This document shows, piece after piece, positions 15,358-23,872 of a stretch of DNA of 64,000 bases. The notes below the pieces were generated by a model. It saw only the letters and a program-made list of their open reading frames with translations. It ran no database searches and was not told the DNA's origin. The DNA is from Synergistaceae bacterium UBA5827 (lineage in GTDB: Bacteria; Synergistota; Synergistia; Synergistales; 79-D21). The stretch is taken from NCBI GenBank assembly GCA_002432945.1, contig DJHE01000019.1, positions 35,321 to 99,320 of the forward strand. The letters are read 5' to 3'. How positions within the stretch are numbered: position 1 is the first letter of the stretch; each line of letters starts with the position of its first letter. Made by a program: the position numbers and the translations under genes.

Positions 15358-16512
15358 TTGAGGAAACTGGGTCTGTTGCTGGTCGCTTTCGCGCTCGCGT
15401 TCGTGTTCGCCGGTTCAGCACTTGCTGCCGACACGATCAAGGTTGGGTACCTGGCCGCCCTGACGGGTGACTGGGCTGCCTACGGACAGACGGAGTTGAA
15501 CTCCGCAAAGCTCGCCGTGGACGAGATCAATGCCAAGGGCGGAGTCCTCGGCAAGAAAATCGAACTCGTTCCCTACGATTTCCGCACTCGCCCGGAGGAC
15601 GCGGTCAACGCCTTCCGGCGCATGGCCGAGAATGACAAGGTCGTTGCCGTTATCGGCGCCAACGGAAGCGGGATCAACATCGCCACTGCTCCCCTTTCAA
15701 CGAAGTACAAGATCCCCCAGATCGGAACTGTTTCCACGAACCTGAACGTCACGGTGACCCCCGAAGGCAAGCTGAACCCTTACATGTTCAGGATCTGCTT
15801 CACGGATCCCTACCAGGGGCAGGTCATCGCCTTCTTCACCGCCAAGAATCTCAAGAAGATGAAGGCCGCTGTCCTTTACGACGTGGGAAGCGACTACTCC
15901 CAGGGACTCCGGGATTTCTTCATGCAATCCTACAAGAAGCTTGGCGGAGCCATTGTGGCTGACCAGGGCTTCCGCGCCGGGACCGACGTCGACTTCCGTG
16001 CCCAGCTGACCACTATCCGCGACAGCAAGGCCGACGTCCTCGTCCTCCCCAACATGGGCAAGGAAATGGCCCTGATCATGAAACAGGCTCGCGAACTGGG
16101 AATGAAGGACATCGTTTTCATCGGCGGCGACGGCTACGGCGATTTCATGTGGGAGATCGCAGGTCCTTCCATGGAGGGAAGCTACTGGATCAATCACGTT
16201 GACCCGGCCGACCCTGCAATGAAGCCGTTCTTCGATTCCTACAAGAAGAAATACAACGACGAATGCAAGGAGTTCGTCAACGGTGTGCTGGCCTACGATT
16301 CCGTCTATTGGCTGGCCGACGCCATCAAGAGGGCCGGAAAAGCTGACAGCACCGCCATCCGCGATGCCCTTGAGAAGACGAAAGACGTCAAGCTGCATCA
16401 CGCCGTCATGTCGACCGACCCCAAGACCCACAACCCGATGAACAAGACCGCGGTCGTCCTGATGGCCAAGAACGGAAAGGCCGTCTACTACACGAAGATC
16501 CAGCCCAAGTAG
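15358..16512 (+). CDS. livK: Branched-chain amino acid ABC transporter, periplasmic binding protein
   Basis: The 384-residue protein starts at TTG (15358) with GGAGGTGG upstream. The signal peptide RKLGLLLVAFALAFVFAGSALA is followed by ADTIKVGYLAALTG, the mature N-terminus of the Leu/Ile/Val-binding family, and it has no lipobox cysteine. Two lobes follow (AVIGANGSGIN, VAVLYDVGSDYSQGL). It captures branched-chain or related amino acids in the periplasm. It heads the livKHMGF operon, separated from livH by a strong hairpin. No clean promoter was seen upstream. Confidence 0.95.
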   Translation: MRKLGLLLVAFALAFVFAGSALAADTIKVGYLAALTGDWAAYGQTELNSAKLAVDEINAKGGVLGKKIELVPYDFRTRPEDAVNAFRRMAENDKVVAVIGANGSGINIATAPLSTKYKIPQIGTVSTNLNVTVTPEGKLNPYMFRICFTDPYQGQVIAFFTAKNLKKMKAAVLYDVGSDYSQGLRDFFMQSYKKLGGAIVADQGFRAGTDVDFRAQLTTIRDSKADVLVLPNMGKEMALIMKQARELGMKDIVFIGGDGYGDFMWEIAGPSMEGSYWINHVDPADPAMKPFFDSYKKKYNDECKEFVNGVLAYDSVYWLADAIKRAGKADSTAIRDALEKTKDVKLHHAVMSTDPKTHNPMNKTAVVLMAKNGKAVYYTKIQPK

Positions 16513-16533
16513 ACCCCAGGAAAACCGGTCTCG

Positions 16534-16570
16534 GCAAGGCGGGCGCGGAAGTCCGCGTCCGCCTTGCATT
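16534..16570 (+). terminator. Strong hairpin between livK and livH (partial terminator or stabiliser)
   Basis: Fifteen base pairs (16534-16548 with 16553-16567, one G-U) and a 4-base loop are followed only by ATTTACAG. The missing T-run suggests an attenuator or 3'-end stabiliser, which would give more binding protein than membrane components. Confidence 0.7.
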
Positions 16571-16647
16571 TACAGTAGCTGGGAGCCATACAGCAGGTGT
16601 ATGCCAGGCATGCGTTGCATCCCTAAAGCAAGAGAGGTGTTGGCCAC

Positions 16648-17529
16648 TTGGACACATTGGTTCAACAGATCATCAACGGGCTTTCCCTCGGTTCCGTTTA
16701 TGCGCTGATCGCGGTCGGTTACTCGCTGGTCTATTCCATCCTTCTTTTTTCCAATTTCGCCCACGGTGGCTTCCTGGTCATCGGAGGTTACATCTGCTAC
16801 TACACACTGGCTGCCCTGGGAAATAACATTTGGCTATCCGGCCTTACGGCCATGGTTGGCGCGGGCGTGATCGCAATCCTGGTCGAGAGACTTGCCTACA
16901 AGCCCATCAGGGAGAGGACGAACGTCACCCTATACCTGCTGATCGCCTCCATGGGCATGAGCATCGTCATAGAGAACGTTTTCGTCGTTACTGTAGGAGG
17001 ACGCTTCCGGGCACTTCCCCCTGTCATCCCCACCGACCCCGTCAATTTCTTCGGATTGGCCACGACAAGCGCTTTCGACCTTCTCTCCCTTGCGATGGCC
17101 GTCCTTTTCCTGACGGCACTCCAACTCTTCCTGAGCAAGACGAAATGGGGGCTCGCAATCCGCGCAGCATCTTACGACCTTCGCACCTCGGGCCTTATGG
17201 GCGTCAACGTGAACCGCTTGATTTCCATCGTCTTCTTCGTTGCGGGATTCCTCGCCGCAGTGGGAGGAATCTTCCTGTCGGTCCGTTATACCCTTTATCC
17301 GCAGCTGGGCTTCATCACAATCAAGGCCTTTGTCGCGGCGGTCATCGGCGGGCTGGGCAGCTTGCCCGGAGCGGTCCTGGGCAGCCTGATCCTGGGCCTT
17401 GCCGAGATGTTGACGGCAGGCTTCATTTCAAGCCAGATGCGAGATCTCGTCGTCTTCGGCATGCTGGTCCTTACGCTTCTCTGGAGGCCTTCCGGCCTCT
17501 TGGGCAAGCAGGTCAGCGAAAAGGTCTAG
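16648..17529 (+). CDS. livH: Branched-chain amino acid ABC transporter permease LivH
   Basis: The 293-residue permease has about eight membrane helices and the family opening QQIINGLSLGSVYALIAVGYSLVYSI. It contains FNFAHG-like SNFAHGGFLVIGGY and, late, VIGGLGSLPGAVLGSLILGLAE, the contact loop for LivF/LivG. The start is TTG at 16648 with AGAGAGGTG before it. It forms the transmembrane channel together with LivM. It stops 11 bases before livM. Confidence 0.95.
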   Translation: MDTLVQQIINGLSLGSVYALIAVGYSLVYSILLFSNFAHGGFLVIGGYICYYTLAALGNNIWLSGLTAMVGAGVIAILVERLAYKPIRERTNVTLYLLIASMGMSIVIENVFVVTVGGRFRALPPVIPTDPVNFFGLATTSAFDLLSLAMAVLFLTALQLFLSKTKWGLAIRAASYDLRTSGLMGVNVNRLISIVFFVAGFLAAVGGIFLSVRYTLYPQLGFITIKAFVAAVIGGLGSLPGAVLGSLILGLAEMLTAGFISSQMRDLVVFGMLVLTLLWRPSGLLGKQVSEKV

Positions 17530-17540
17530 GAGGCGTTTCC

Positions 17541-18431
17541 ATGTCAGGGTACGTTGAAGGAATCATCATTCTCCTTTTCATCAACGGCATCGCCGCCATG
17601 GGAGTTTCCCTGCTGACCGGCTTCACCGGAGTATTCACCCTTGGCCATGCGGGCTATATGGCCATCGGAGCCTACACGGCAGCCATCATGACGGTCCGAT
17701 TTGGCATTCACTGGCTTCCTGCGATTGTTGCCGGAGGGATCATCGCAATGGTCCTGGCCTACCTTATCGGGGTCCCGACTTTGCGCCTGATGGGCGATTA
17801 TTACGCCATCGCCTCCATTGGCCTCGGGGAATCCATCCGCCTCGTGCTGGAGAACTGGCAATCTTTCACCCGTGGAGCCCGTGGCTACCCGGGAATCGAC
17901 AATTACACGACCCTCACCGTCGCCGCAGCCTTTTTCGTCGTCATGGCAGCGTTGATGTTCTATTTGATACGAAGCAACTTCGGGCGGGCCTTCAAGGCAT
18001 GCCGCGATGACTATATCGCCGCTTCGCTGTTGGGCTTCAACACGGCACGCTACCGGGTGCTCAGCCTCTCGATCTCCGCATTCTACTGCGGAGTGGCAGG
18101 GGCACTCATGGCCGGTTTCCTGACCTTCATCCAGCCCGTCATGTTTGACTTGAACAAGTCGACGGAGCTGACAGCGGTCGTCGTCTTCGGCGGTCTCGGG
18201 TCATTGAGCGGAAGTCTTATCGGCACGGCGGTCATCACCCTGGTGACCGAACTCTTCCGCCCAATTTCCCAGTACCGAATGTTGATTTACGGGGCTGTCA
18301 TGGTCATTATCATGGTGGCACGCCCTGAGGGAATCATGGGCCAGCACGAGTTGGGTCCCCGTTTCATCAAATCCCTCTTTAAGCGAAACAACGGCCCCTC
18401 AAAGGCAGTGGAAGGGAGTGACGGCCTATGA
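17541..18431 (+). CDS. livM: Branched-chain amino acid ABC transporter permease LivM
   Basis: The 296-residue integral membrane protein contains TGFTGVFTLGHAGYMAIGAYTAA and VVVFGGLGSLSGSLIGTAVI, both standard for LivM. The EAA-like loop FKACRDDYIAASLLGFNTARYR contacts the ATPases. It overlaps livG by four bases (ATGA), implying translational coupling. The ATG at 17541 has AGGAGG upstream. Confidence 0.95.
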   Translation: MSGYVEGIIILLFINGIAAMGVSLLTGFTGVFTLGHAGYMAIGAYTAAIMTVRFGIHWLPAIVAGGIIAMVLAYLIGVPTLRLMGDYYAIASIGLGESIRLVLENWQSFTRGARGYPGIDNYTTLTVAAAFFVVMAALMFYLIRSNFGRAFKACRDDYIAASLLGFNTARYRVLSLSISAFYCGVAGALMAGFLTFIQPVMFDLNKSTELTAVVVFGGLGSLSGSLIGTAVITLVTELFRPISQYRMLIYGAVMVIIMVARPEGIMGQHELGPRFIKSLFKRNNGPSKAVEGSDGL

Positions 18432-19207
18432 ACGACACCGTCCTCAAGCTCGATCACGTCAACAAGTATTTTGGAGGTGTCCATGCCGTCCAGGACATGA
18501 GCTTCACCCTGGAGAAGGGCGAGCTTGCCGGTCTGATCGGCCCCAACGGGGCGGGCAAGACCACGATCTTCAACCTGATCACGGGCGTCTATGATGTGGA
18601 CAGCGGTGGCATACTCTTCGGGGGTGAGGACATTACCCCCTACAAAACCTACGAGGTCGTCCGCAAGGGCATCGCAAGGACCTTCCAGAACCTCAGGCTC
18701 TTTCCCCGGTCCACTGTCCTTGAAAACGTCATGACTGCCTGCCAGCAGCACTACCAGTACAATTTCTTCGAAGCGGCGACACACATGGGACGTTGGAAAT
18801 CCCTGGAAGGGAAAATCCGGGAACAGAGCATGATCCTCCTGGAGCGCGTGGGCCTTGCCGAACTTGCGGAACAGGCCGCGGGCACTCTGCCATATGGGCA
18901 CCAGCGGCGCCTGGAAATCGCCCGTGCTTTGTCCCTGCAACCTAGCCTGCTACTTCTCGACGAGCCTGCCGCAGGAATGAACCCGGATGAAGTCCAGGAC
19001 CTGAATGGGCTGATAACAAAGATTCATAGCGATTTCGACTTGACCATCCTCGTAATTGAGCACCACATGGAACTGGTGATGGAGATTTGCCCCCACATAG
19101 TCTGCATGAATTTCGGCGCCAAGATCGCAGAGGGAGACCCGGACCATATCCAGAACCATCCCGAGATTCTCAAGGCCTACCTCGGCGAGGAGGTGTTGGA
19201 AGCATGA
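18428..19207 (+). CDS. livG: Branched-chain amino acid ABC transporter ATPase LivG
   Basis: The 259-residue ATPase has Walker A GPNGAGKT at 38-45, the Q-loop region ARTFQNLRLFP, a signature region around LPYGHQRRLEIARAL and Walker B LLLDEPAAGMNP. The signature YGHQRR in place of LSGGQ is typical of LivG. It powers import together with LivF. It overlaps livM and livF by four bases each. Confidence 0.96.
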   Translation: MNDTVLKLDHVNKYFGGVHAVQDMSFTLEKGELAGLIGPNGAGKTTIFNLITGVYDVDSGGILFGGEDITPYKTYEVVRKGIARTFQNLRLFPRSTVLENVMTACQQHYQYNFFEAATHMGRWKSLEGKIREQSMILLERVGLAELAEQAAGTLPYGHQRRLEIARALSLQPSLLLLDEPAAGMNPDEVQDLNGLITKIHSDFDLTILVIEHHMELVMEICPHIVCMNFGAKIAEGDPDHIQNHPEILKAYLGEEVLEA

Positions 19208-19950
19208 GCGACATCCTGCAGCAACAACAGCCACTCCTCTCGGTTATGGACCTTCACGTTTCATATGGTGCAATCAAGGCCGTAAGGGGATTCAACCTTG
19301 ATGTCTACCCAGGGGAGATCGTCTGCGTCATTGGTTCCAATGGGGCAGGAAAATCGACCCTCATGAATGCAATCATGGGAAACGTCAAGCGACAAGGAGG
19401 CCAGGTTCTTTTCGAGGGAAAACCCTTGGACGGCCAAAGCTTCCAGATCGTCACAAAGGGCATCTCCCTGGCTCCTGAAGGACGTAAGGTATTTGCACCC
19501 CTGACCGTCTACGAGAACCTCATGATGGGGGCCTTCCCGGTCAACGACAAGGCCAAGGTAAAGAAAGACCTTGAGTGGGTTTACACGCTCTTTCCCCGTC
19601 TCAGGGAGCGCATGGCCCAATACGCGGGGACCCTTTCAGGCGGCGAACAGCAAATGTTGGCCATTGGCCGGGCACTGATGGCCAGCCCACGCCTGCTTCT
19701 ACTGGACGAACCTTCCCTGGGACTCGCTCCGATCATCATCAAGGATATCTTCAGGGAGTTAAAACGGATCAACGAGGAGGGCGTCACGATTCTTCTCGTG
19801 GAACAAAATGCCAGGCAGGCACTTCTCCTGTCTCACAGGGGATATGTCATGCAGACGGGCCAGCTTGTCATGGAGGGCGATGCAAAGGAACTCCTCCACA
19901 ACCCCGATATCCAGGCCGCCTATCTGGGAACGGGCAAAAAGACCCATTAA
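19204..19950 (+). CDS. livF: Branched-chain amino acid ABC transporter ATPase LivF
   Basis: The 248-residue ATPase has Walker A GSNGAGKST, Q-loop ISLAPEGRKVFAPLTVYENL, signature LSGGEQQMLAIGRAL and Walker B LLLLDEPSLGLAP. The N-terminal YGAIKAVRGFNLDVYPGE is typical of LivF. It is the last gene of the operon, followed by a perfect terminator. The start overlaps livG. Confidence 0.96.
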   Translation: MSDILQQQQPLLSVMDLHVSYGAIKAVRGFNLDVYPGEIVCVIGSNGAGKSTLMNAIMGNVKRQGGQVLFEGKPLDGQSFQIVTKGISLAPEGRKVFAPLTVYENLMMGAFPVNDKAKVKKDLEWVYTLFPRLRERMAQYAGTLSGGEQQMLAIGRALMASPRLLLLDEPSLGLAPIIIKDIFRELKRINEEGVTILLVEQNARQALLLSHRGYVMQTGQLVMEGDAKELLHNPDIQAAYLGTGKKTH

Positions 19951-19987
19951 CTTTCGAGACTTGAGCGTTCCACGAGTTCCGCAAACG

Positions 19988-20024
19988 AAAAAGGGGATCC
20001 CGCAAAAAGCGGGATCCCCTTTTT
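19988..20024. terminator. Bidirectional rho-independent terminator between livF and skp
   Basis: A perfect 16-base-pair inverted repeat (19988-20003 with 20009-20024) and a 5-base A loop includes five A on the left and five T on the right. It can end both livF and the convergent skp transcript. Confidence 0.92.
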
Positions 20025-20051
20025 CCTCTAAAACAGGTTAATCTGCCAGCG

Positions 20052-20492
20052 CTAGTTGGAGAACTTCTTCTTCAGTTCCTGGATAACATCATCCGTGATG
20101 TCTAGTCCCCCCATGAAAACCTGGGCCTTATCGAGGACGATGGTCAACCCCTTTGCCTTTGCAATGGAGCGGATCGCAAGGTCTATATCCTTGAAGAGGG
20201 GGGCCATGAGCTTCTGTTCTTCCGTGGCTGCCTCGTTGCGCTTCGTCTGGTAGATTTCAGCCTTTTTCTTGTTGTCCTGCTCCTTGTCAATAGCCGCTTT
20301 CGCCTCGGCCTGCTTCTTCTGGACAACAGCCTGGACCTGCTTCTGCACCTGTGCCATCTTCGGGTGCTGGAAAAGGACCTTTTGCGGTTCGATGACGCCG
20401 ATTTTTTCATCCGCCAGGGCCACGCCGGCAACCATTGTCAGGATGAAGGCTGAGAGAACTGCGAGGAGAACCATTTTCTTGCTCGAAACCAT
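20052..20492 (-). CDS. Skp/OmpH-family periplasmic chaperone
   Basis: The 146-residue protein has a signal peptide ending around AGVALA-DEK, then KIGVIEPQKVLFQHPKMAQV, typical of the OmpH/Skp opening. A charged coiled-coil arm (about 50-100) and a C-terminal KGLTIVLDKAQVFMGGLDITDDVI strand/helix segment complete the family. Skp trimers hold unfolded outer-membrane proteins in the periplasm, so it is evidence for an outer membrane. No bamA or lpxD is next to it, unlike in many bacteria. The ribosome binding site is AAAAGGAGG. Confidence 0.85.
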   Translation of the reverse strand: MVSSKKMVLLAVLSAFILTMVAGVALADEKIGVIEPQKVLFQHPKMAQVQKQVQAVVQKKQAEAKAAIDKEQDNKKKAEIYQTKRNEAATEEQKLMAPLFKDIDLAIRSIAKAKGLTIVLDKAQVFMGGLDITDDVIQELKKKFSN

Positions 20493-20532
20493 CGAACACC
20501 CTCCTTTTGATTTTTCCGGGCTACGGTGATAG

Positions 20533-20561
20533 ATTCTACTCTCACACGCATCCGAAGTCTA
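20533..20561 (-). promoter_or_regulatory. Candidate skp promoter
   Basis: On the minus strand TAGACT (20561-20556) and TAGAAT (20538-20533) are 17 bases apart. The -35 lies beside the -10 of the divergent DUF3343 promoter, so the two would compete for polymerase. Confidence 0.45.
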
Positions 20562-20569
20562 GGTATAAT
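20541..20569 (+). promoter_or_regulatory. Candidate promoter of the DUF3343 gene
   Basis: CTCACA (20541-20546) and a consensus TATAAT (20564-20569) are 17 bases apart. Initiation near 20577 gives a 35-base leader with CGGAGGG before the ATG at 20612. Confidence 0.55.
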
Positions 20570-20611
20570 TACGTAACAGTCCACTTTCCCATTCGATCGG
20601 AGGGCGCCACA

Positions 20612-20827
20612 ATGGAATGCCTCGCGACGTTCGACACCACCCACATGGCTCTTCTTTTCGAGAAGGCGTGCAGGGCTTCAGGCTTATCGGCAAGAATCGT
20701 TCCCGTACCCCGCGAACTTTCCGCGAGTTGCGGACTTGCCTGCACCTACCCTTGCAACAGGGAAGAAGAGGTCAAACAGATCTGCCATGACAAAAAGGTG
20801 GAAACGGCCGGTTTTCACCGTCTATAA
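20612..20827 (+). CDS. DUF3343 (putative Se/S carrier-like) protein
   Basis: The 71-residue protein MECLATFDTTHMALLFEKACRASGL... with VPVPRELSASCGLACTYP fits DUF3343, a small family named for a putative selenium or sulfur carrier role from gene context. The SCGLAC pair (SxCGxxC) includes the conserved cysteine. Function is unproven. The ATG at 20612 follows CGGAGGG. No selenium genes are adjacent. Its 3' end overlaps the convergent membrane-protein gene by 13 bases. Confidence 0.7.
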   Translation: MECLATFDTTHMALLFEKACRASGLSARIVPVPRELSASCGLACTYPCNREEEVKQICHDKKVETAGFHRL

Positions 20828-21150
20828 CCAGGCCTATCTCCATTATCATTTGATTTCTCCCCCGGTTTGACTGGCGATTTTGGTGGGATCTGGGTCGGAA
20901 AGTATTTCCTCCAGAAAAGAAGATCAAGGCCCCACCAGAAGAGAAGTCCAACGGCGACAATGGAAATCGACAAGACAAACAGCCCTGGCTTTCCTGGATG
21001 AACACCCTCTTGCAACACCAGGAGCGAATCTTTTCCCGGGGTAAATGCTTGCCTTACCAACCAGCCGATCGCCAGAAACAGCGAAAACCACATCAACCAC
21101 CATCCCCGGCGTGCCAAGGACCACTCTAAAGGCCTAAACGTGGATCGCAT
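20815..21150 (-). CDS. Hypothetical two-helix membrane protein
   Basis: I do not recognise this 111-residue protein. It has two predicted membrane helices, about residues 17-36 (WWLMWFSLFLAIGWLV) and 57-79 (LFVLSISIVAVGLLFWWGL), then a polar Pro/Lys-rich tail. Basic residues near the N-terminus suggest an N-in topology. The start overlaps the end of the ComF-like gene by 17 bases, so it is probably the last gene of the metK transcription unit. Confidence 0.6.
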   Translation of the reverse strand: MRSTFRPLEWSLARRGWWLMWFSLFLAIGWLVRQAFTPGKDSLLVLQEGVHPGKPGLFVLSISIVAVGLLFWWGLDLLFWRKYFPTQIPPKSPVKPGEKSNDNGDRPGYRR

Positions 21151-21850
21151 CCTCCCTCCACTGCACGGAAAAGGGCTCCAGAGGGCTCATCGCCCAACAA
21201 TAGGCCCCCTTCAGGGGGACTCCTGAAAGCTTTAGTGCTTCCGAAGCCCGAAGAAGTGTCGTGCCGGTCGTGAAGACATCGTCAACAAGGAAAACCGGGG
21301 TTTCGACCTGGGACCCTCGCCAACGAAAGGCGTCCTTCGGCAGGGCCCGCCTTTCAAAAGCATTCCTTGCCACCTGGGAGTGAACCGACCGTGTCCACTC
21401 AAGCCCAGTAAGAACCGTTGCCCCCCACTCCCTAGCCATCCCGCGGGCAAGCAATTCAGCCTGGTTGTAGGACCGTGGGGAATCTTTATGAAGGGGCACG
21501 GGAACAAGAACCGATCCCGGGTCCTCGTGATAAAGCCTCGCAAGAGCCTTTCCCATTTCAAAAGCCAATTTGCGGTGCCCCGAATACTTAGCCAGGTGAA
21601 CGACATCCCTGGCCTTCCCTTCGTGCCAGGTTCCCGTACGGATAAAGGAAGCGTGCGAGGCAATCCCGCAAGGGAAAGGGCCGCCCCCGCACTCTAGGCA
21701 TCGGTCCTGCATCCCGACCAGCAATCCATCGAGGCAGGACGGACAACCGACCGTCCCGAGCCTTCCGCAAACAGGGCAGGTTGAAGGCCACAGGAAATGG
21801 CAGAGGATTTCCCATACCTGTCTTCCTGCGGCTTCAACCCTGCTCTTCAT
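21134..21850 (-). CDS. ComF-family amidophosphoribosyltransferase-like protein
   Basis: The 238-residue protein has an N-terminal zinc-ribbon-like part with CPVCG, CPSC and RCLECGG cysteines. It then has a type I phosphoribosyltransferase core with the PRPP loop VFLVDDVFTTGTTL and SYNQAELLARG. This is the ComF layout. In Gram-positives ComF aids DNA uptake; elsewhere the role is obscure. No other competence gene is in the window apart from the orphan pilin-like gene. It lies 24 bases downstream of metK. Confidence 0.88.
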   Translation of the reverse strand: MKSRVEAAGRQVWEILCHFLWPSTCPVCGRLGTVGCPSCLDGLLVGMQDRCLECGGGPFPCGIASHASFIRTGTWHEGKARDVVHLAKYSGHRKLAFEMGKALARLYHEDPGSVLVPVPLHKDSPRSYNQAELLARGMAREWGATVLTGLEWTRSVHSQVARNAFERRALPKDAFRWRGSQVETPVFLVDDVFTTGTTLLRASEALKLSGVPLKGAYCWAMSPLEPFSVQWREDAIHV

Positions 21851-21874
21851 TTCGCCAAGCTGAGCCTTTCAGTT

Positions 21875-23080
21875 TCAGGCTTTAGAGGCTGCCGACGATA
21901 GGCTTTCGACCCTGTCCAACTTCTCCCATGCAGGAAGGGGTGCCAGATCGATACGCCCCATGTGCCCATAGGCGGCAACCCGACGATACTGGGGTTTACG
22001 AAGATCAAGGTCGCGGATTATCGCAGCCGGCCGGAAGTCAAAATTCTCTGACACCAGGCGAGTCAGTGTTTCATCCGGCAGCTTGCCTGTCCCATAGGTA
22101 TGCACCATCAAGGAGACAGGGTGCGCTACGCCTATGGCGTAAGCCACCTGGATTTGGCAACGATCTGCGAGTCCTGCGGCAACGACGTTTTTGGCCGCAT
22201 ACCGCGTCATGTAGGCCGCTGAACGGTCCACCTTGGTGGGATCCTTCCCCGAGAAACAGCCGCCTCCATGAGGAACGACTCCTCCGTAAGTGTCCACGAT
22301 GATCTTTCGCCCCGTTAAACCTGTATCTGCGAGCGGACCTCCCTGGACGAACCGTCCAGTCGGATTGATGAGAATCCTGGGTTTCCTCTCCCTAAGGTGG
22401 CCGGGAATGGTGGGCAGGATCAACCTTTCGACCAGATCGGTTTCGATTTCTGCCTGGTCGACCGCCGGGTGATGCTGTGTGGACACCACGACAGTCTCAA
22501 CTCGAACGGGCTTGTCCCCGTGGTATTCGACCGTGACCTGGGTTTTGCCGTCAGGCCGCAGGTAGGGAAGGATCTTTTCCTTTCTCAGGGAAGCAAGCCC
22601 CCTGGAGAGGCGATGAGCCAGGGCGATGGGCAAGGGAAGGAATTCCTCGGTCTCATTCGTGGCGTAACCGATCATCATGCCCTGGTCGCCTGCCCCGATC
22701 CGGTCGATTTCCTGCTCGCTCATGTGGGATTCCCGCGCTTCAAGGGCCCGGTCAACACCCTGCGCAATATCCTTGGACTGTTCGTCGATCGCGGTGAGGA
22801 CCGCACAGGTGTCTCCATCAAACCCGTACTTCGCCCTGGTGTAACCGATCTCCTTCACGATCTTCCTCGCAAGGTTCGGGATATCGACATAACATTCCGT
22901 GGTGATCTGGCCAGCGACCATCACAAGCCCGGTCGCCACCATGCATTCACAGGCGACTCTCCCCATGGGATCCTCTTTCAGGATCGCGTCGAGAACTCCG
23001 TCCGAAATCTGGTCTGCAAGCTTATCGGGATGCCCCTCCGTGACGGACTCAGAGGTAATGAAACTTTTCTCGTTCATCAT
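21875..23080 (-). CDS. metK: S-adenosylmethionine synthetase
   Basis: MetK makes SAM from methionine and ATP. The 401-residue product has [19 protein letters not shown] near the N-terminus, [34 protein letters not shown] and the standard three-domain length. Two adjacent ATGs (23080 and 23077) follow AGGAGGTG; I took the first. The 112-base gap upstream shows one short hairpin (CCCCG/CGGGG at 23118-23139) but no SAM riboswitch I could recognise. Confidence 0.97.
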   Translation of the reverse strand: MMNEKSFITSESVTEGHPDKLADQISDGVLDAILKEDPMGRVACECMVATGLVMVAGQITTECYVDIPNLARKIVKEIGYTRAKYGFDGDTCAVLTAIDEQSKDIAQGVDRALEARESHMSEQEIDRIGAGDQGMMIGYATNETEEFLPLPIALAHRLSRGLASLRKEKILPYLRPDGKTQVTVEYHGDKPVRVETVVVSTQHHPAVDQAEIETDLVERLILPTIPGHLRERKPRILINPTGRFVQGGPLADTGLTGRKIIVDTYGGVVPHGGGCFSGKDPTKVDRSAAYMTRYAAKNVVAAGLADRCQIQVAYAIGVAHPVSLMVHTYGTGKLPDETLTRLVSENFDFRPAAIIRDLDLRKPQYRRVAAYGHMGRIDLAPLPAWEKLDRVESLSSAASKA

Positions 23081-23192
23081 TGACCTGTTGCACCTCCTCA
23101 AAAAAGTAGCCCTCCCCCGTGTCTTTCTCGGGGTTAAGGGCAGATGACGCCACTCCCGAAAGGGATCTGGTCCTCAACTCTTTCCCGAACTC

Positions 23193-23618
23193 CTACGAAT
23201 ACTCGATCGGGCAACGAAGCAACATCAACAGCCCTTCTTTCGGCTCAAAACCAAGCTGGGCCAGGAAGGGAGCCAGTTCGCTCGTATAGGTGACCACAAG
23301 AGGGATTTCCCGCATGGCGGGATGCTCGACCGCATAGCGTATCAAAGCGGTCCCCAGCCCCTTGCCCTGATGATCCGGGTGCACCAGCACGTCCCAAAGG
23401 GAAGCACGAAAAACGAAATCGGTAAGAACCCTGCAAAAGGCAACCAACTTCCCTTCGTACTGGGCAGAAAAACAGATGCTTGTACCCGCAAGCATTCGCT
23501 CGATCTGCTCCAATGACCTGCTTCTTCCCCACCGGGTGAAGCGATAAAGATCTTGGAGTTCGCTCGCTTTTACGGCAAGCTTGCTATCGTAAAACAGATA
23601 TGTTGTCTCTAGAGGCAT
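23193..23618 (-). CDS. GNAT-family N-acetyltransferase
   Basis: The 141-residue protein has the acetyl-CoA pyrophosphate-binding motif VHPDHQGKGLGTALIRYAVEH, preceded by the strand FRASLWDVL and followed by LVVTYTSELAPFLAQLGF. The target amine is unknown. The start overlaps the end of the zinc-ribbon gene by 10 bases, so the two are coupled. Confidence 0.85.
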   Translation of the reverse strand: MPLETTYLFYDSKLAVKASELQDLYRFTRWGRSRSLEQIERMLAGTSICFSAQYEGKLVAFCRVLTDFVFRASLWDVLVHPDHQGKGLGTALIRYAVEHPAMREIPLVVTYTSELAPFLAQLGFEPKEGLLMLLRCPIEYS

Positions 23619-23842
23619 CCGTTCGCCTTTACGCCAACGTGATCATCGCTGCACGCGAAGGACATTCCCCCCAGGATGCGTCGAAGATCCCCACCTCTCG
23701 CATCGGCACTTACTGAAAGTTGCATGACCTGGCCAGTCCCGCAACATTCACAGATCCAGGTCGCGCGAGCCATACCGTCGCTATCGGGCGTTCCAGGCAA
23801 TATCTTTACACCGCCGCAAACTTGACATGCCACGATCAACAT
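23609..23842 (-). CDS. Small zinc-ribbon protein
   Basis: The 77-residue protein has two CxxC knuckles, CQVCGG at 6-11 and CECCG at about 31-35, spaced as in a zinc ribbon. The rest has no recognisable motif. AGAGGAAGG precedes the ATG. It sits between the DUF3084 gene and a GNAT gene and is translationally coupled to the latter. Function unknown. Confidence 0.65.
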   Translation of the reverse strand: MLIVACQVCGGVKILPGTPDSDGMARATWICECCGTGQVMQLSVSADARGGDLRRILGGMSFACSDDHVGVKANGCL

Positions 23843-23872
23843 CAGTGATCCTTCCTCTCTTCAAGCCCCGGT

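Noticed and set aside
23081..23192. SAM riboswitch before metK
   Set aside because: I could not find the conserved core; only a short CCCCG/CGGGG hairpin is there.
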